Shown here piece by piece: positions 8,256 through 17,752 of a DNA stretch of 64,000 nucleotides. Both the position numbers and the translations under genes were made by a program. The notes under the pieces were generated by a model. That model was not told the origin of the DNA. It saw only the letters and a program-made list of their open reading frames with translations, and searched no databases. The stretch is from UBA1738 sp045538755 (GTDB taxonomy: Bacteria; Bacillota; Clostridia; UBA1381). Within the stretch, counting starts at the first letter, position 1. Each line of letters begins with the position of its first letter. The stretch is from contig JAZQEC010000008.1 in the NCBI GenBank assembly GCA_045538755.1, positions 1-64,000 on the forward strand. Reading direction: 5' to 3'.

Positions 8256-9104
8256 ATGTTTAAGATATTAAAAAAGGTTTGTTTAAATGAAACTGTAACA
8301 AAAATGGATATTTTCGCTCCGCATATTGCAAAAAAGGCTGAACCGGGGCAGTTTATAATACTTCGTGTGTCTGAAGACGGCGAGCGCATTCCGCTTACCG
8401 TTGCAGATTTCGACCGCGAAAAAGGTACTGTTACGATAATTTTTCAGGTTGTGGGCGCAACAACCAGCGAGCTTAACTTAAAAAATGAAGGCGATGAAAT
8501 CGTTGATTTTGTCGGCCCGCTCGGACGTGCAACAAATACACAAAATCTGAAAAAAGTAGCGGTTGTCGGCGGTGGCGTCGGCTGTGCCATCGCATTCCCT
8601 GTTGCTAAAAAGCTTCATAATCAAGGTGCGTGCGTTCACTCTGTTGTGGGATTTAGAAATAAAGATTTTATTATTCTTGAAAAGGAATTTGACGAGGTTT
8701 CGGACAAGCTTGTCATTATGACAGATGATGGCTCTTACGGCGAAAAGGGGCTTGTTACCGATGCACTAAAAAAACTGATTGAAGACGGCAACAAATACGA
8801 TGAAGTAATCGTTATCGGACCACTGGTTATGATGAAGTTTGTCGCAAAACTGACAAAGGAATACAACATCAAAACTGTCGTAAGTATGAACCCTGTTATG
8901 ATTGACGGAACAGGAATGTGCGGCGGATGCCGCCTGACCGTAGGCGGAAAGGTTAAGTTCGCCTGTGTCGATGGCCCTGAATTTGACGGTCACGAGGTTG
9001 ATTTTGATGAAGCAATCGAGCGAGCTTCAATGTATAAAGATTTTGAAAGAAAAGCACACGATAAAAATTGTAACTTGTTTAAAGAGGTAAATAAAAATGC
9101 CTGA
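8256..9104 (+). CDS. nfnA: NfnA: FAD/NAD-binding [2Fe-2S] subunit of NADH-dependent ferredoxin:NADP+ oxidoreductase
   Basis: Small subunit of the electron-bifurcating transhydrogenase, related to PyrK and SudB. It has an N-terminal FAD domain (RIPLTVADF), a pyridine-nucleotide domain starting VAVVGGGVGCAIA, and a C-terminal [2Fe-2S] segment MCGGCRLTVGGKVKFAC. Start 8256 is chosen because GGAGA lies eight bases upstream; the ATG at 8241 lacks a site. It overlaps nfnB by eight bases. Together they exchange electrons among NADH, ferredoxin and NADP+. SudB of a sulfide dehydrogenase is the main alternative name. Confidence 0.88.
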   Translation: MFKILKKVCLNETVTKMDIFAPHIAKKAEPGQFIILRVSEDGERIPLTVADFDREKGTVTIIFQVVGATTSELNLKNEGDEIVDFVGPLGRATNTQNLKKVAVVGGGVGCAIAFPVAKKLHNQGACVHSVVGFRNKDFIILEKEFDEVSDKLVIMTDDGSYGEKGLVTDALKKLIEDGNKYDEVIVIGPLVMMKFVAKLTKEYNIKTVVSMNPVMIDGTGMCGGCRLTVGGKVKFACVDGPEFDGHEVDFDEAIERASMYKDFERKAHDKNCNLFKEVNKNA

Positions 9105-10482
9105 TATGTCACCAAATAAAAACCCGATGCCATCGCAGGCACCGGATATAAGAAATAAAAACTTCCTTGAAGTAGCACTAGGCTACACTGAAAAAGCAGC
9201 TATTGCCGAAGCAAACAGGTGTCTCGGCTGCAAGAATATGCCTTGCGTTTCGGGATGCCCTGTAAAAATACACATTCCTGAATTTATAAAGGAAGTAGCA
9301 CAGGGCAATTTTGAAGCGGCTTACCAAATAATTGCACAGTCAAGTTCTCTGCCTGCAGTTTGCGGCAGGGTTTGTCCGCAGGAAAATCAGTGCGAAGGAC
9401 GATGTGTAAGAGGTATAAAAGGCGAAAGCGTTGCAATCGGCAGGCTTGAGCGCTTTGTTGCCGACTGGCACAACAAAAATGTAACCCAAAAACCACAAAA
9501 ACCGCAGCCAAACGGTCACAAAGTAGCCGTTATAGGCTCTGGACCTTCAGGGCTCACCTGTGCAGGCGACCTTGCGAAAAAGGGATATTCTGTCACGGTT
9601 TTTGAGGCGTTGCATTTAGCAGGCGGTGTTCTTGTGTACGGAATACCGGAATTTCGTTTGCCGAAAGCGATTGTTCAAAAAGAAATCGACACCCTAAAAG
9701 AGTTGGGTGTTGAAATAAAGACCAATATGGTAATTGGAAAAGTTTTTTCCATTGACGAGCTTTTAGAGGACGGCTATGAAGCCGTATTTATTGGCTCAGG
9801 TGCAGGACTTCCGAGATTTATGGGAATACCCGGAGAAAATTTAAAGGGTGTTTACTCTGCAAACGAGTATTTAACAAGAATAAATCTAATGAAAGCATAT
9901 AAAGACGATGCCAAAACGCCAATTAAGAAAAGTAAGAAAGTAGCAGTTGTCGGAGGCGGAAACGTTGCGATGGATGCGGCACGGTGCGCAAAAAGACTTG
10001 GCGCGCAAGATGTTTATATCGTCTACCGCCGAAGCGAAACCGAGCTCCCTGCAAGGCGTGAAGAAGTCGAACACGCTAAAGAAGAAGGCATAATCTTTAA
10101 ATTTTTAACAAATCCAACCGAAATTTTAGCCGACGACGCAGGATTTGTGGCAGGAATAAAATGCGTGGAAATGGAGCTTGGCGAGTCGGACCAATCAGGA
10201 CGCCGCAGACCGCAACCAAAAGAAGGAAGCGATTTTGTTATAGATGTTGACTGCGTTATTATGTCTATCGGCACAAGCCCGAATCCGCTTATAAAATCTA
10301 CAACCGACGGACTTGAAACTGAAAGCTGGGGCGGAATTATTGCAGACGAGACAGGTCTTACCTCCAGAAAAAGAGTTTATGCCGGCGGAGATGCCGTGAC
10401 AGGTGCTGCGACAGTAATTCTTGCTATGGGCGCAGGAAAGGCTGCTGCCGAAGCAATAGATAAAGATATTATGGGAGTGTGA
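9097..10482 (+). CDS. nfnB: NfnB: glutamate-synthase-small-subunit-like flavoprotein
   Basis: A 461-residue subunit that bifurcates electrons between NAD(H), ferredoxin and NADP(H). The N-terminus has two Fe-S motifs, CLGCKNMPCVSGCPV and CGRVCPQENQCEGRC. Two dinucleotide-binding folds follow: VAVIGSGPSGLTCAG for FAD, and VAVVGGGNVAMDAAR for NADP. The terminal segment VYAGGDAVTGAATVILAMG closes FAD binding. The overlap with nfnA and the matching family order support Nfn rather than a stand-alone GltD, since no gltB is present. Confidence 0.88.
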   Translation: MPDMSPNKNPMPSQAPDIRNKNFLEVALGYTEKAAIAEANRCLGCKNMPCVSGCPVKIHIPEFIKEVAQGNFEAAYQIIAQSSSLPAVCGRVCPQENQCEGRCVRGIKGESVAIGRLERFVADWHNKNVTQKPQKPQPNGHKVAVIGSGPSGLTCAGDLAKKGYSVTVFEALHLAGGVLVYGIPEFRLPKAIVQKEIDTLKELGVEIKTNMVIGKVFSIDELLEDGYEAVFIGSGAGLPRFMGIPGENLKGVYSANEYLTRINLMKAYKDDAKTPIKKSKKVAVVGGGNVAMDAARCAKRLGAQDVYIVYRRSETELPARREEVEHAKEEGIIFKFLTNPTEILADDAGFVAGIKCVEMELGESDQSGRRRPQPKEGSDFVIDVDCVIMSIGTSPNPLIKSTTDGLETESWGGIIADETGLTSRKRVYAGGDAVTGAATVILAMGAGKAAAEAIDKDIMGV

Positions 10483-10488
10483 TATTTA

Positions 10489-11256
10489 ATGCTTGCCGTT
10501 GAAAGAAGAAATAAAATCGAAGAGCTTATACAAAAGAATAAAAGTGTACTTGTTCCCGAACTTGCAAGGCAGTTTGACGTAACGACCGAAACTATTAGAG
10601 GTGACCTCGAAAAGCTCGAAAAACAAGGTGTTTTAATACGAACATACGGCGGTGCAACCTTAGTTGAGGGCTCCGAATCAGACATTCCTCTTTCAGACCG
10701 CGATGTCATTAACTACGAAGGCAAACAGAGAATCGGTAAACGTGCCGCCCGTATTATAAAGGACGGTGAAACGGTATTTTTAGACGCATCTACCTCAAGC
10801 CTGCATATTGCACGAAATATAAAGGATAAGAAAAGTCTGACGGTTATAACCAATTCCGAGAGAATTGTAAATGAGCTTTCTTCTTGTGAAAATATCCGTA
10901 TTATCTCAACAGGCGGACTTTTATCGCTTCGCAATATGTCTTATATAGGCAGAATTGTCGAAAAAACTATCAGGGAAAATTATTTTGCAAACAAAGTGTT
11001 TTTCTCATGCAGAGGCGCAACCTTTGCACGTGGGCTTACCGAATCAAACGAAGCCGAGGCGGAAATTAAAAAAGCTATGATAGAATGTTCAGAATCCGTT
11101 TTCTTCCTTTGTGACCACACAAAAATCGGCAAGCTCGGTGTCCCTGTTATAAGCGACTTCAGCAAAATTGACACCTTTATCACCGATGCTAAAATGACCG
11201 ATGAATGGAGTCAGATGCTTGCTGAAAATGATATAAATTTAATTGAAGCACTATAA
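10489..11256 (+). CDS. DeoR/GlpR-family transcriptional regulator
   Basis: A 255-residue regulator. The N-terminal helix-turn-helix (VPELARQFDVTTETIRGDLEKLEKQGVLIRTYGGA) is typical of the DeoR family; the C-terminal sugar-phosphate sensor has ITNSERIVNEL and DHTKIG. It begins six bases after nfnB and ends at a strong terminator, so it is co-transcribed with nfnAB. Effectors in the family are phosphorylated sugars. Whether it controls nfnAB or the convergent uronate operon cannot be decided. Confidence 0.9.
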   Translation: MLAVERRNKIEELIQKNKSVLVPELARQFDVTTETIRGDLEKLEKQGVLIRTYGGATLVEGSESDIPLSDRDVINYEGKQRIGKRAARIIKDGETVFLDASTSSLHIARNIKDKKSLTVITNSERIVNELSSCENIRIISTGGLLSLRNMSYIGRIVEKTIRENYFANKVFFSCRGATFARGLTESNEAEAEIKKAMIECSESVFFLCDHTKIGKLGVPVISDFSKIDTFITDAKMTDEWSQMLAENDINLIEAL

Positions 11257-11260
11257 AATG

Positions 11261-11292
11261 AAAAGCCGTTCAGCTGATGCTGAACGGCTTTT
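11261..11292 (+). terminator. Rho-independent terminator after the DeoR gene
   Basis: A 14-bp perfect stem, AAAAGCCGTTCAGC, with loop TGAT and a T run. It lies between convergent genes. The same outer stem recurs in the terminator at 26494-26525. Confidence 0.88.
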
Positions 11293-11359
11293 TAAAACAA
11301 AATTATAAAATGTTATCACTTAAACCTTATTTTAAATACATAGCTGATATGATGAAAAA

Positions 11360-12205
11360 TCACACACCGCTATATGCAGAAAATCCGCCGTCTACCGGAA
11401 TTACGGTCCCGTTTACAAATCCGGAAGCCTCCTTTGAAAGCAAAAAGAGTAGTGTTCCGATAAGCTCCTCTGCCTCACCGAATCTTCCCATCGGTGTAGC
11501 CGAGAGAATTTTCTCGGTTCTTGGTGTAGGTGTTCCGTCATCATTAAACAAAAGCTTTTCATTCTGCTTGGTTACGAAAAATCCAGGAGCAATGGCATTA
11601 CAGCGGATATTTGTTTTTGAAAAATGTACCGCTAGCCACTTAGTGAAATTCGAAATTGCTGCCTTTGCACCTGAATATGCTGGGATTTTTGTAAGAGGCG
11701 TATATGCATTCATACTTGAAACATTTATAATGCTCGCATCTTCCTTATCTATCATATCCCTTGCAAAAACCTGTGTTGGCAAAAGAGTTCCTAAAAAGTT
11801 TAGGTTAAACACAAATTCTACACCCGATTTATCAAGGTCAAAAAAGGTTTTCACATTTCCCAAATTTTGAGGAGAAAAATATTCGTCATCGGTTGTGGCT
11901 TTTGGGTTATTTCCGCCTGCACCGTTAATTAAAATATCACAACTTCCAAAATCCTTTAAAATCTCATCGTGTACACTTTCAAGACTTTCCTTATCAAGCA
12001 CATTACACTCGTAAGCCTTTGCAACTCCGCCATCTTTATTTATTTTATCGGCATATTTCTTTGCTGCAGAAATGTTTAAATCTAAAAGCGCGACGTTTGC
12101 TCCTGTTTTGGCGATTGCTTCTGAAAACATTGAGCAAAGCACTCCGCCTGCACCTGTTACAACTGCAGTTTTTCCTTTTAAATCTATTTCAAACGGTAAC
12201 TTCAT
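11360..12205 (-). CDS. SDR-family D-mannonate oxidoreductase (fructuronate reductase)
   Basis: A 281-residue short-chain dehydrogenase. It has TGAGGVLCS for cofactor binding, NGAGGNNP, and the catalytic Ser-Tyr-Lys set with YSGAKAA. It probably interconverts D-fructuronate and D-mannonate with NAD(P)H, because it lies four bases after uxuA. This is the Bacillus-type SDR enzyme, not the long-chain UxuB of enterobacteria. It is the last gene of the five-gene operon. Confidence 0.82.
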   Translation of the reverse strand: MKLPFEIDLKGKTAVVTGAGGVLCSMFSEAIAKTGANVALLDLNISAAKKYADKINKDGGVAKAYECNVLDKESLESVHDEILKDFGSCDILINGAGGNNPKATTDDEYFSPQNLGNVKTFFDLDKSGVEFVFNLNFLGTLLPTQVFARDMIDKEDASIINVSSMNAYTPLTKIPAYSGAKAAISNFTKWLAVHFSKTNIRCNAIAPGFFVTKQNEKLLFNDDGTPTPRTEKILSATPMGRFGEAEELIGTLLFLLSKEASGFVNGTVIPVDGGFSAYSGV

Positions 12206-12209
12206 TTTA

Positions 12210-13250
12210 TTATCCTTTCATTTTTTCAAGCGTTTCCCAGATTCCTGCCATATACATAGCGCCTAAAGCTCTGTCATAAAGTCCGTAGCCGGGCTTTCCT
12301 GTCTCTTCCCAAATCATTCTGCCGTGGTCCGGACGGAGATAGCCTTTAAAACCACAATCATGATATGCCTTCAAGATTTCCACAACATCTAAAGAGCCGC
12401 ACTTTGACAAATGTCCGCTTTCTTCAAAAGAGCCGTCCTCTAAAATCTTGATATTGCGTACGTGGGCAAAGTGAATACGTCCCATTTGGGCGTACTTTTT
12501 AACCATAGCAGTATAGTCATTAAATTTGGCACACCCCAACGAGCCGCTGCAAAGCGTTAAGCCATGGTGAGAATCATCATACAAAGCTAAAAATCTGTCG
12601 ATATTTTCTTCATTTGTTATAATTCTTGGTATCCCGAAAATCGGCCACGGCGGATCGTCTGGGTGTATTGCCATATTCACATCGCATTCTATTGCTGTCG
12701 GCATAATTTCCTTGATAAAATATTCAAGATTTGCCCATAGGCCGTCTTCACCAATTTTTTTATATTCTTCGATAAGTCCGCTCATCTCATCAGGCGAATA
12801 TGACGCGTCCCAACCTGGAAGTGTCATTTTGGTCGGGTCCATCTTATCAACATCTTCTTTATAATAAACAAGCGCATTTGAACCATCGGGGAGCGGCTGG
12901 TCAAGACGCGAACGAGTCCAGTCAAATACAGGCATAAAGTTGTAGCAGATACACTTAACTCCTGCCTTTGCCAAACGTCTGATATTCTCCTTGTAGTTAT
13001 CTATGTAGCGCTGATAATCGCCGCGTCTTAATTTAATATCCTCGTGAACAGGCACACTTTCAATTACTTCCATTGAAAGCCCGCTTGCCTCGACCATTTC
13101 TTTCATTCTGTCAATCTCCTCCTGCGGCCATACTTCGCCTGCAGGAACAGAATAAACCGCTGTTACGACCCCCGCAATACACGGAATTTGTCGTATTTTT
13201 TCGAGTGTAATACTGTCGCTCTCGCCGTACCAACGAAATGTCATTTTCAC
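12210..13250 (-). CDS. uxuA: Mannonate dehydratase
   Basis: Dehydrates D-mannonate to 2-keto-3-deoxygluconate in the cytoplasm. The 346-residue TIM-barrel carries family hallmarks MTFRWYG at the N-terminus, CYNFMPVFDWTR, AIHPDDPPWPIFG for metal binding, and LCSGSLG. The start is GTG at 13250 with GGAGG eight bases upstream. It is preceded by a Gfo/Idh/MocA dehydrogenase and followed by the mannonate oxidoreductase. Genes for KDG kinase and aldolase are not in the window. Confidence 0.95.
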   Translation of the reverse strand: MKMTFRWYGESDSITLEKIRQIPCIAGVVTAVYSVPAGEVWPQEEIDRMKEMVEASGLSMEVIESVPVHEDIKLRRGDYQRYIDNYKENIRRLAKAGVKCICYNFMPVFDWTRSRLDQPLPDGSNALVYYKEDVDKMDPTKMTLPGWDASYSPDEMSGLIEEYKKIGEDGLWANLEYFIKEIMPTAIECDVNMAIHPDDPPWPIFGIPRIITNEENIDRFLALYDDSHHGLTLCSGSLGCAKFNDYTAMVKKYAQMGRIHFAHVRNIKILEDGSFEESGHLSKCGSLDVVEILKAYHDCGFKGYLRPDHGRMIWEETGKPGYGLYDRALGAMYMAGIWETLEKMKG

Positions 13251-13266
13251 CGTGAGTTCCTCCCTT

Positions 13267-14244
13267 TTAAACCTCTATCAAAACAGGTTTTCCATCTAAA
13301 TTTGCACTTTCATACATAGCAAAAACTGTCCGCATTGTATTTTTCACATCAACAAGTCCGAAAAATTTGTTATTGTCATAATAATTTGCAATAAGCTTTT
13401 CGTGTCCGTTCCCCCAGTAAGCCTTGCCACCACACGCTTTTTCATCCTCTTCGACAAGCTCTCCGTTTACAAAAAGCCTGTACTCGCTATATCTTGCCTT
13501 TCCTTTTTCAAAAACTATTTCAATCTCGGGTGCAGAATTGTCGCCATACGAATTTGTGGCAAAAAATACGCCGTTTATACCACTTGCAAAGCCCAAATAT
13601 GCGCTGAACGTATCCTCTACCTCAATTTCAGGAATAGAAAAATTATTCATAGCCGCTCTTACAGTTTTAATATCACCAACAAGATAGGAAAGTAGGTCGA
13701 GCGTATGGATTGCCTGATTTATGAGCAATCCTCCACCCTCGGTTTCCCATTTTCCGCGCCACTGTTCTTTCGTATAATATTCGGCTGCTCGCTGCCAAGT
13801 AAGTATTCCTTTTGCCGTCTTTACTTTTCCCAGTTCTCCGGCCGCTATGATTTTTTTAAGCTTTTCTACTGACGGATTTAATCTGTTTTGCAAAGCCGTG
13901 CATATCATGTCCGCACCATTTAGTTTTAATAGTCTTTCAAATTCCAAGGCAGTCCTTGTCACTGGCTTTTCACAGAGTATTTCCTTTCCGGCGCAAAGTG
14001 CCTTTTTCATCATTTCGAAATGCAGATAATGCGGTGTGCAGATATGAACGGCGTCAATTTTTTTGTCTTTTAACATCAAATCAAAATCAACATAGGTTTT
14101 AACATCGTATTTTTCTTTTGCTGTTCTAAGCTTTTCATTATCTGTATCGCATACGGCATAAAGCCTTGCATTTTTTGTTTTCCTTATTGCTTCTGTATGG
14201 ACAGGCCCGATTGCACCAAATCCTACAACGCATACATTCTTCAT
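13267..14244 (-). CDS. Gfo/Idh/MocA-family oxidoreductase
   Basis: A 325-residue NAD(P)-dependent sugar or cyclitol dehydrogenase. The N-terminal Rossmann fold has VCVVGFGAIGPVH, and the conserved catalytic-lysine motif is CEKPVTR near residue 94. INQAIHTLDLL matches the usual active-site His/Asp segment. It is one of two family members in this operon, with only modest similarity to the other. Members oxidise hydroxyls at C3 or other ring positions of sugars, uronates or glycosides; the substrate is unknown. Confidence 0.88.
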   Translation of the reverse strand: MKNVCVVGFGAIGPVHTEAIRKTKNARLYAVCDTDNEKLRTAKEKYDVKTYVDFDLMLKDKKIDAVHICTPHYLHFEMMKKALCAGKEILCEKPVTRTALEFERLLKLNGADMICTALQNRLNPSVEKLKKIIAAGELGKVKTAKGILTWQRAAEYYTKEQWRGKWETEGGGLLINQAIHTLDLLSYLVGDIKTVRAAMNNFSIPEIEVEDTFSAYLGFASGINGVFFATNSYGDNSAPEIEIVFEKGKARYSEYRLFVNGELVEEDEKACGGKAYWGNGHEKLIANYYDNNKFFGLVDVKNTMRTVFAMYESANLDGKPVLIEV

Positions 14245-14271
14245 ATTTTTAACAAAAACCTTTCGCTGCCA

Positions 14272-15435
14272 TTAATAAGAATTTGATGTATCTGCAACAA
14301 TTTTCTTTGTATGCTTTACTACTGTTGAATTTTTGATTTTTTCCTGCAAAAGCTCATAGAACTTGTCATCAGGGAAGTTTTTAACATCTACTGTCTCTCC
14401 GGTCCACGCACTTAAATGAATGGCATTTGAAATTGTAAGTCCGTTTATACCATCCTCGCCTTTTGCCAAAAGCTCGGTTTTAAAAAGGAGTGCCGAAGCA
14501 TAATTTTTGAGAATTCCGACGTGTTGTTCTCCGCCCGAAAAATCTGCAGGGACTTCACACTTCCAGCATTCAGGACATCCAAAAGGCTCAGTTTTATTGC
14601 CTTTATTAAACTCACGTTCGGAGATAATATTGCGATGGAATGTCATTTTGTTGTTTTCAATAACAACCTTGCCCATATCGCAGGCTATTTCAAGCCTGTT
14701 AGTTCCCGGAGCTTCACCTGTTGATGTTATATACTCACCTGTCGTTCCGTTATCGTATTCAAAGAATGCCATAACATCATCTTCAACTTCTATATCATAG
14801 TACTTTCCGAATGACACTTTTGCAAAAATTCTGTCCGGCATACCGAAAAGCCATTGCCACAGGTCAAGCTGGTGCGGATTCTGATTTATTAAAGCTCCGC
14901 CGCCTTCGTCCTTCCAGGTTGATCTCCATGTGCTGCTGTCATGATAAGCCTGCGGTCTGTACCAGTCAGTCACTATCCAAGTTATTCTCTTTATATGACC
15001 AAGCTCGCCTCTTTTAATCATTTCTCTCAGCTTTTGATAAACAGGGTTAGTTCTTTGGTTATACATAATTCCAAAAAGCTTACCCGAAGCTAACGCTGCA
15101 TCGTTCATTTCCTTTACCTGCTTTGTATATACACCGGCAGGCTTTTCTACAATTACATTTAGCCCATATTCAAATGCTTTTATTGCAAGGGATGGGTGGT
15201 CATAATGTGGAACGGCAATTAAAACCATATCGCAAAGTCCGCCTTTAAACAGTTCCTCGCTATCACTAAAAACCGGTATTTGAGGATACTTATTCAAAAA
15301 CGCATTTCTTCTTTCTTCATCAATATCGCACACGGAGGTAAGCTCCATTTGAGGCACAAGCCCTGACATAACATTATTTACGTGTGCTGTACCCATATTT
15401 CCGTAGCCAACAATTCCAATTCTTACCTTGTCCAT
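14272..15435 (-). CDS. Gfo/Idh/MocA-family oxidoreductase
   Basis: A 387-residue NAD(P)-dependent oxidoreductase. It has the Rossmann motif IGIVGYGNMGTAH, the catalytic motif VEKPAGVYT, and NQNPHQLDLWQW in the substrate pocket. The start at 15435 has AAAGGAG eight bases upstream; an ATG at 15465 would overlap the preceding gene. A segment PFGCPECWKCEV contains two CxxC-like cysteines, which is not typical of the family core and may bind metal or be structural. The substrate is unknown. Confidence 0.88.
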   Translation of the reverse strand: MDKVRIGIVGYGNMGTAHVNNVMSGLVPQMELTSVCDIDEERRNAFLNKYPQIPVFSDSEELFKGGLCDMVLIAVPHYDHPSLAIKAFEYGLNVIVEKPAGVYTKQVKEMNDAALASGKLFGIMYNQRTNPVYQKLREMIKRGELGHIKRITWIVTDWYRPQAYHDSSTWRSTWKDEGGGALINQNPHQLDLWQWLFGMPDRIFAKVSFGKYYDIEVEDDVMAFFEYDNGTTGEYITSTGEAPGTNRLEIACDMGKVVIENNKMTFHRNIISEREFNKGNKTEPFGCPECWKCEVPADFSGGEQHVGILKNYASALLFKTELLAKGEDGINGLTISNAIHLSAWTGETVDVKNFPDDKFYELLQEKIKNSTVVKHTKKIVADTSNSY

Positions 15436-15448
15436 AATACACACTCCT

Positions 15449-16303
15449 TTAAATGCATTTTTCAAGTATTTTGTTTAAGGCATTAAATGCCAATGTAAAT
15501 GTGCCTTCGCCGCTTTTCGGCAGATTAAGCATTTCTTCGCCAATCTCAAGATTTGCAAGCCCTTCAAAGCTTCCAAGATGCGGTTCTAAGCTCAAAAAGC
15601 CATCATATCCGTTTTTCAGAAGGTCTTTTAAAATGTATTCGACATTTCCGTCGCCAAAGCCTGAAGGCACAACCTCTCCGTCTTCACTTTTGGCGTCCTT
15701 TATGTGCATATACTCAATATATCCTTTTAGTTTTTCATAGCCTTCTTTTGTATCCTGTCCGCATTGAACAAAGTTTGCAGGGTCAAAAACAGCTTTAAAG
15801 TTTTCACAATAGAAATTTTCCATAATATCAAGACATCTTTCGACAGTGTCTCCATAGATATCTTTTTCGTTTTCGTGCAGAAGAATGACATCATTTTCCT
15901 TTGCATAATCAAGCATCTTTTGAGTTCGTGCAAAAACTTCCGTTCTTTTATCCTCTGTCCACTCGCCATCACCGTCATTAAAAAAGCTAAACATTCTTAT
16001 GTACTTTGTGCCCAGCATTTTTGCTGTTTTAACTACTCTTTTAAAAGTTTCAAAATGTTCTTCAAAGTCCTCGGAAATTTTAATCTTACCAATCGGAGAG
16101 CCTATTGATGAAACCTCGATTCCGTATTTATCCATCTTTTGTTTAAGAAGTGTAACTTCCTCATCACAAAGCTCTGCAATATTTTTTCCGTCAACACCTC
16201 TCGGCTCAAAATATTTAATACCCAGCTTGCGTAAAACCTCAAACTGTACATTAATATTTGCATCTATTTCGTCTGAGAATCCGCTAATTTTGTAATTTTT
16301 CAT
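15449..16303 (-). CDS. Sugar phosphate isomerase/epimerase-like TIM barrel
   Basis: A 284-residue AP-endonuclease-2/xylose-isomerase-like barrel. Metal-ligand positions are visible as LLHENEKDIYGD, FKAVFDPANFVQ, YMHIKDAK and LSLEPHL. Family members isomerise or epimerise sugars and inosose, and some cleave 3-keto-glycosides made by Gfo/Idh/MocA partners. It leads the uxuA operon and faces a divergent AraC regulator. GGAGG precedes its ATG. Confidence 0.85.
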   Translation of the reverse strand: MKNYKISGFSDEIDANINVQFEVLRKLGIKYFEPRGVDGKNIAELCDEEVTLLKQKMDKYGIEVSSIGSPIGKIKISEDFEEHFETFKRVVKTAKMLGTKYIRMFSFFNDGDGEWTEDKRTEVFARTQKMLDYAKENDVILLHENEKDIYGDTVERCLDIMENFYCENFKAVFDPANFVQCGQDTKEGYEKLKGYIEYMHIKDAKSEDGEVVPSGFGDGNVEYILKDLLKNGYDGFLSLEPHLGSFEGLANLEIGEEMLNLPKSGEGTFTLAFNALNKILEKCI

Positions 16304-16378
16304 ATATCATACCTCCATATTGAATTTACTTATATACTAACACAATATTTTTAATTTTTCTTTATATTTCTTGCTATA

Positions 16379-16387
16379 AATATTGCA
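16379..16387. promoter_or_regulatory. Candidate AraC-type half-site
   Basis: AATATTGCA lies in the divergent intergenic region, followed by ATTATTGC as a near repeat. The same nine bases occur at 25333-25341 in the other AraC-flanked intergenic region. Function is inferred only from position and recurrence. Confidence 0.35.
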
Positions 16388-16429
16388 ATTATTGCTAATT
16401 TGGTATATACTTACTATGAGGTGAAATAT

Positions 16430-17236
16430 ATGCAGTGTTTTTCTTATACAGCTGACGAATTAAAAATAAATTGTGCTACTAATGATAAATTTATGCTTCA
16501 CAGCCACAGTGAATATGAGATTTATATGTTTTTAGAGGGTGATTCAAAATATCTTGTAGAAGAAAACGTTTATACTTTAACTCCCGGAGATATGATTATA
16601 ATTAGAAAGGGAGAAATGCATCGAGCTTATCAAAACAGCAACACAAAATACCACCGTATTGTTTTTATGGTTTCACCAGCTTTTTTTGCAGAAAAAAACT
16701 GCCCCGAATACGAAGCAGTATTTTTAGATAATTCACATACTATGGGCAATAAAATCGGTTCTGAGCTTGTTCATTCAAGCGGACTGTATGATGCTATTAT
16801 GCGAATGAAAAAATACTCAGAGGATTTTACATCAGTTTCTACTCCTGTTACGGATAGTATTATGGTAGAAATTCTTTATATTTTGAATAACATTTCCGTT
16901 TTTACGGCTGCGGATTTTTCCAAAAGCCCGACAAAGGACATAATAGCTTATATAAACAGTAACTTTACAAAGGATATTTCTCTTGATTTTCTCGCCGACC
17001 AATTTTATCTGTCAAAATATCATATTTGCCACACCTTCAAAAAAGCCACAGGCTTAACGGTTCAAAATTACCTAAAGCAAAAGCGCCTTTTATATGCACG
17101 AGAGCTTCATTCAAAAGGTATGACACTCTCTGAGGCGGCTATGGCTTCCGGTTTTAAAGATTATTCCTCTTTTTACAGGGCATATACAAAAAAATATAAA
17201 GCTATGCCTAAAACTTCAGGCATAAATATTAGATAG
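16430..17236 (+). CDS. AraC-family regulator (cupin plus HTH)
   Basis: A 268-residue regulator with an N-terminal cupin-like sensor (HSHSEYEIYMFLEG, LTPGDMIIIRKGEMH) and a C-terminal AraC/XylS double helix-turn-helix (LDFLADQFYLSKYHICHTFKKATG, then LSEAAMASGFKDYSSFYRAYTK). Start 16430 is set by GAGGTG seven bases upstream. It is divergent from the TIM-barrel/Gfo/uxuA operon, so it is the likely activator of that operon. The effector is probably an uronate or glycoside product. Confidence 0.9.
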   Translation: MQCFSYTADELKINCATNDKFMLHSHSEYEIYMFLEGDSKYLVEENVYTLTPGDMIIIRKGEMHRAYQNSNTKYHRIVFMVSPAFFAEKNCPEYEAVFLDNSHTMGNKIGSELVHSSGLYDAIMRMKKYSEDFTSVSTPVTDSIMVEILYILNNISVFTAADFSKSPTKDIIAYINSNFTKDISLDFLADQFYLSKYHICHTFKKATGLTVQNYLKQKRLLYARELHSKGMTLSEAAMASGFKDYSSFYRAYTKKYKAMPKTSGINIR

Positions 17237-17245
17237 TTTGAATGT

Positions 17246-17739
17246 TTATAAAATATTTTTGGGCTTGCTGGCAATTTGTTTGAACGAAATAAGTTGACAC
17301 GAGTTTTGTGCGATATTAAAGCAACGTACGGCATGACTTAAAAGTTCCAGTATGCCTTTCTTTTCCGCATCTGCCATTTTGTCAGAATAAACCTTGTATG
17401 CAAGTATACATGGAAATAAAACAAAAAATGCTCCGCTTGTATCTCTTATAAAGGTTTCCTCTCTGCACCATCTCATACATCCGTATGTACGGGATTTTTC
17501 ATCTGTATCCTGCAACTTTTTAAGTTCAGAAATAATTCCGCAGGCTTCTTCATCGGCAATCATATTAAGATAACGTGTACAAAAATAATAAATAAGTGCA
17601 GACCTGCCCGACGTTACTGTAGTCAGTTCTTTAACTGAATGAGGCGGCAGGTCAGAAAAATCATATTTTCAACAAAAACTGTTTTTTCTTTTTCCTTTAA
17701 AAATATTTCTTTTAATTTGTTTAAACTGATTTCGTCATT
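17246..17739 (-). pseudogene. Frameshifted gene remnant, unknown family
   Basis: A 105-residue open frame ends here at 17246, but coding-like sequence continues upstream in the same frame (KYDFSDLPPHSVKELTTVTSGR) to an in-frame TGA. A second frame supplies DEISLNKLKEIFLKEKEKTVFVE. The two frames join smoothly if one A is added to the run of four at 17666-17669. No start codon is found before the stop at 17742, so the 5' end is also missing. It follows the 2-hydroxyacid dehydrogenase. The protein family is not recognised; the segment YGCMRWCREETFIRDTSGAF is strikingly aromatic. Confidence 0.6.
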
Positions 17740-17752
17740 TTATATATACCGT

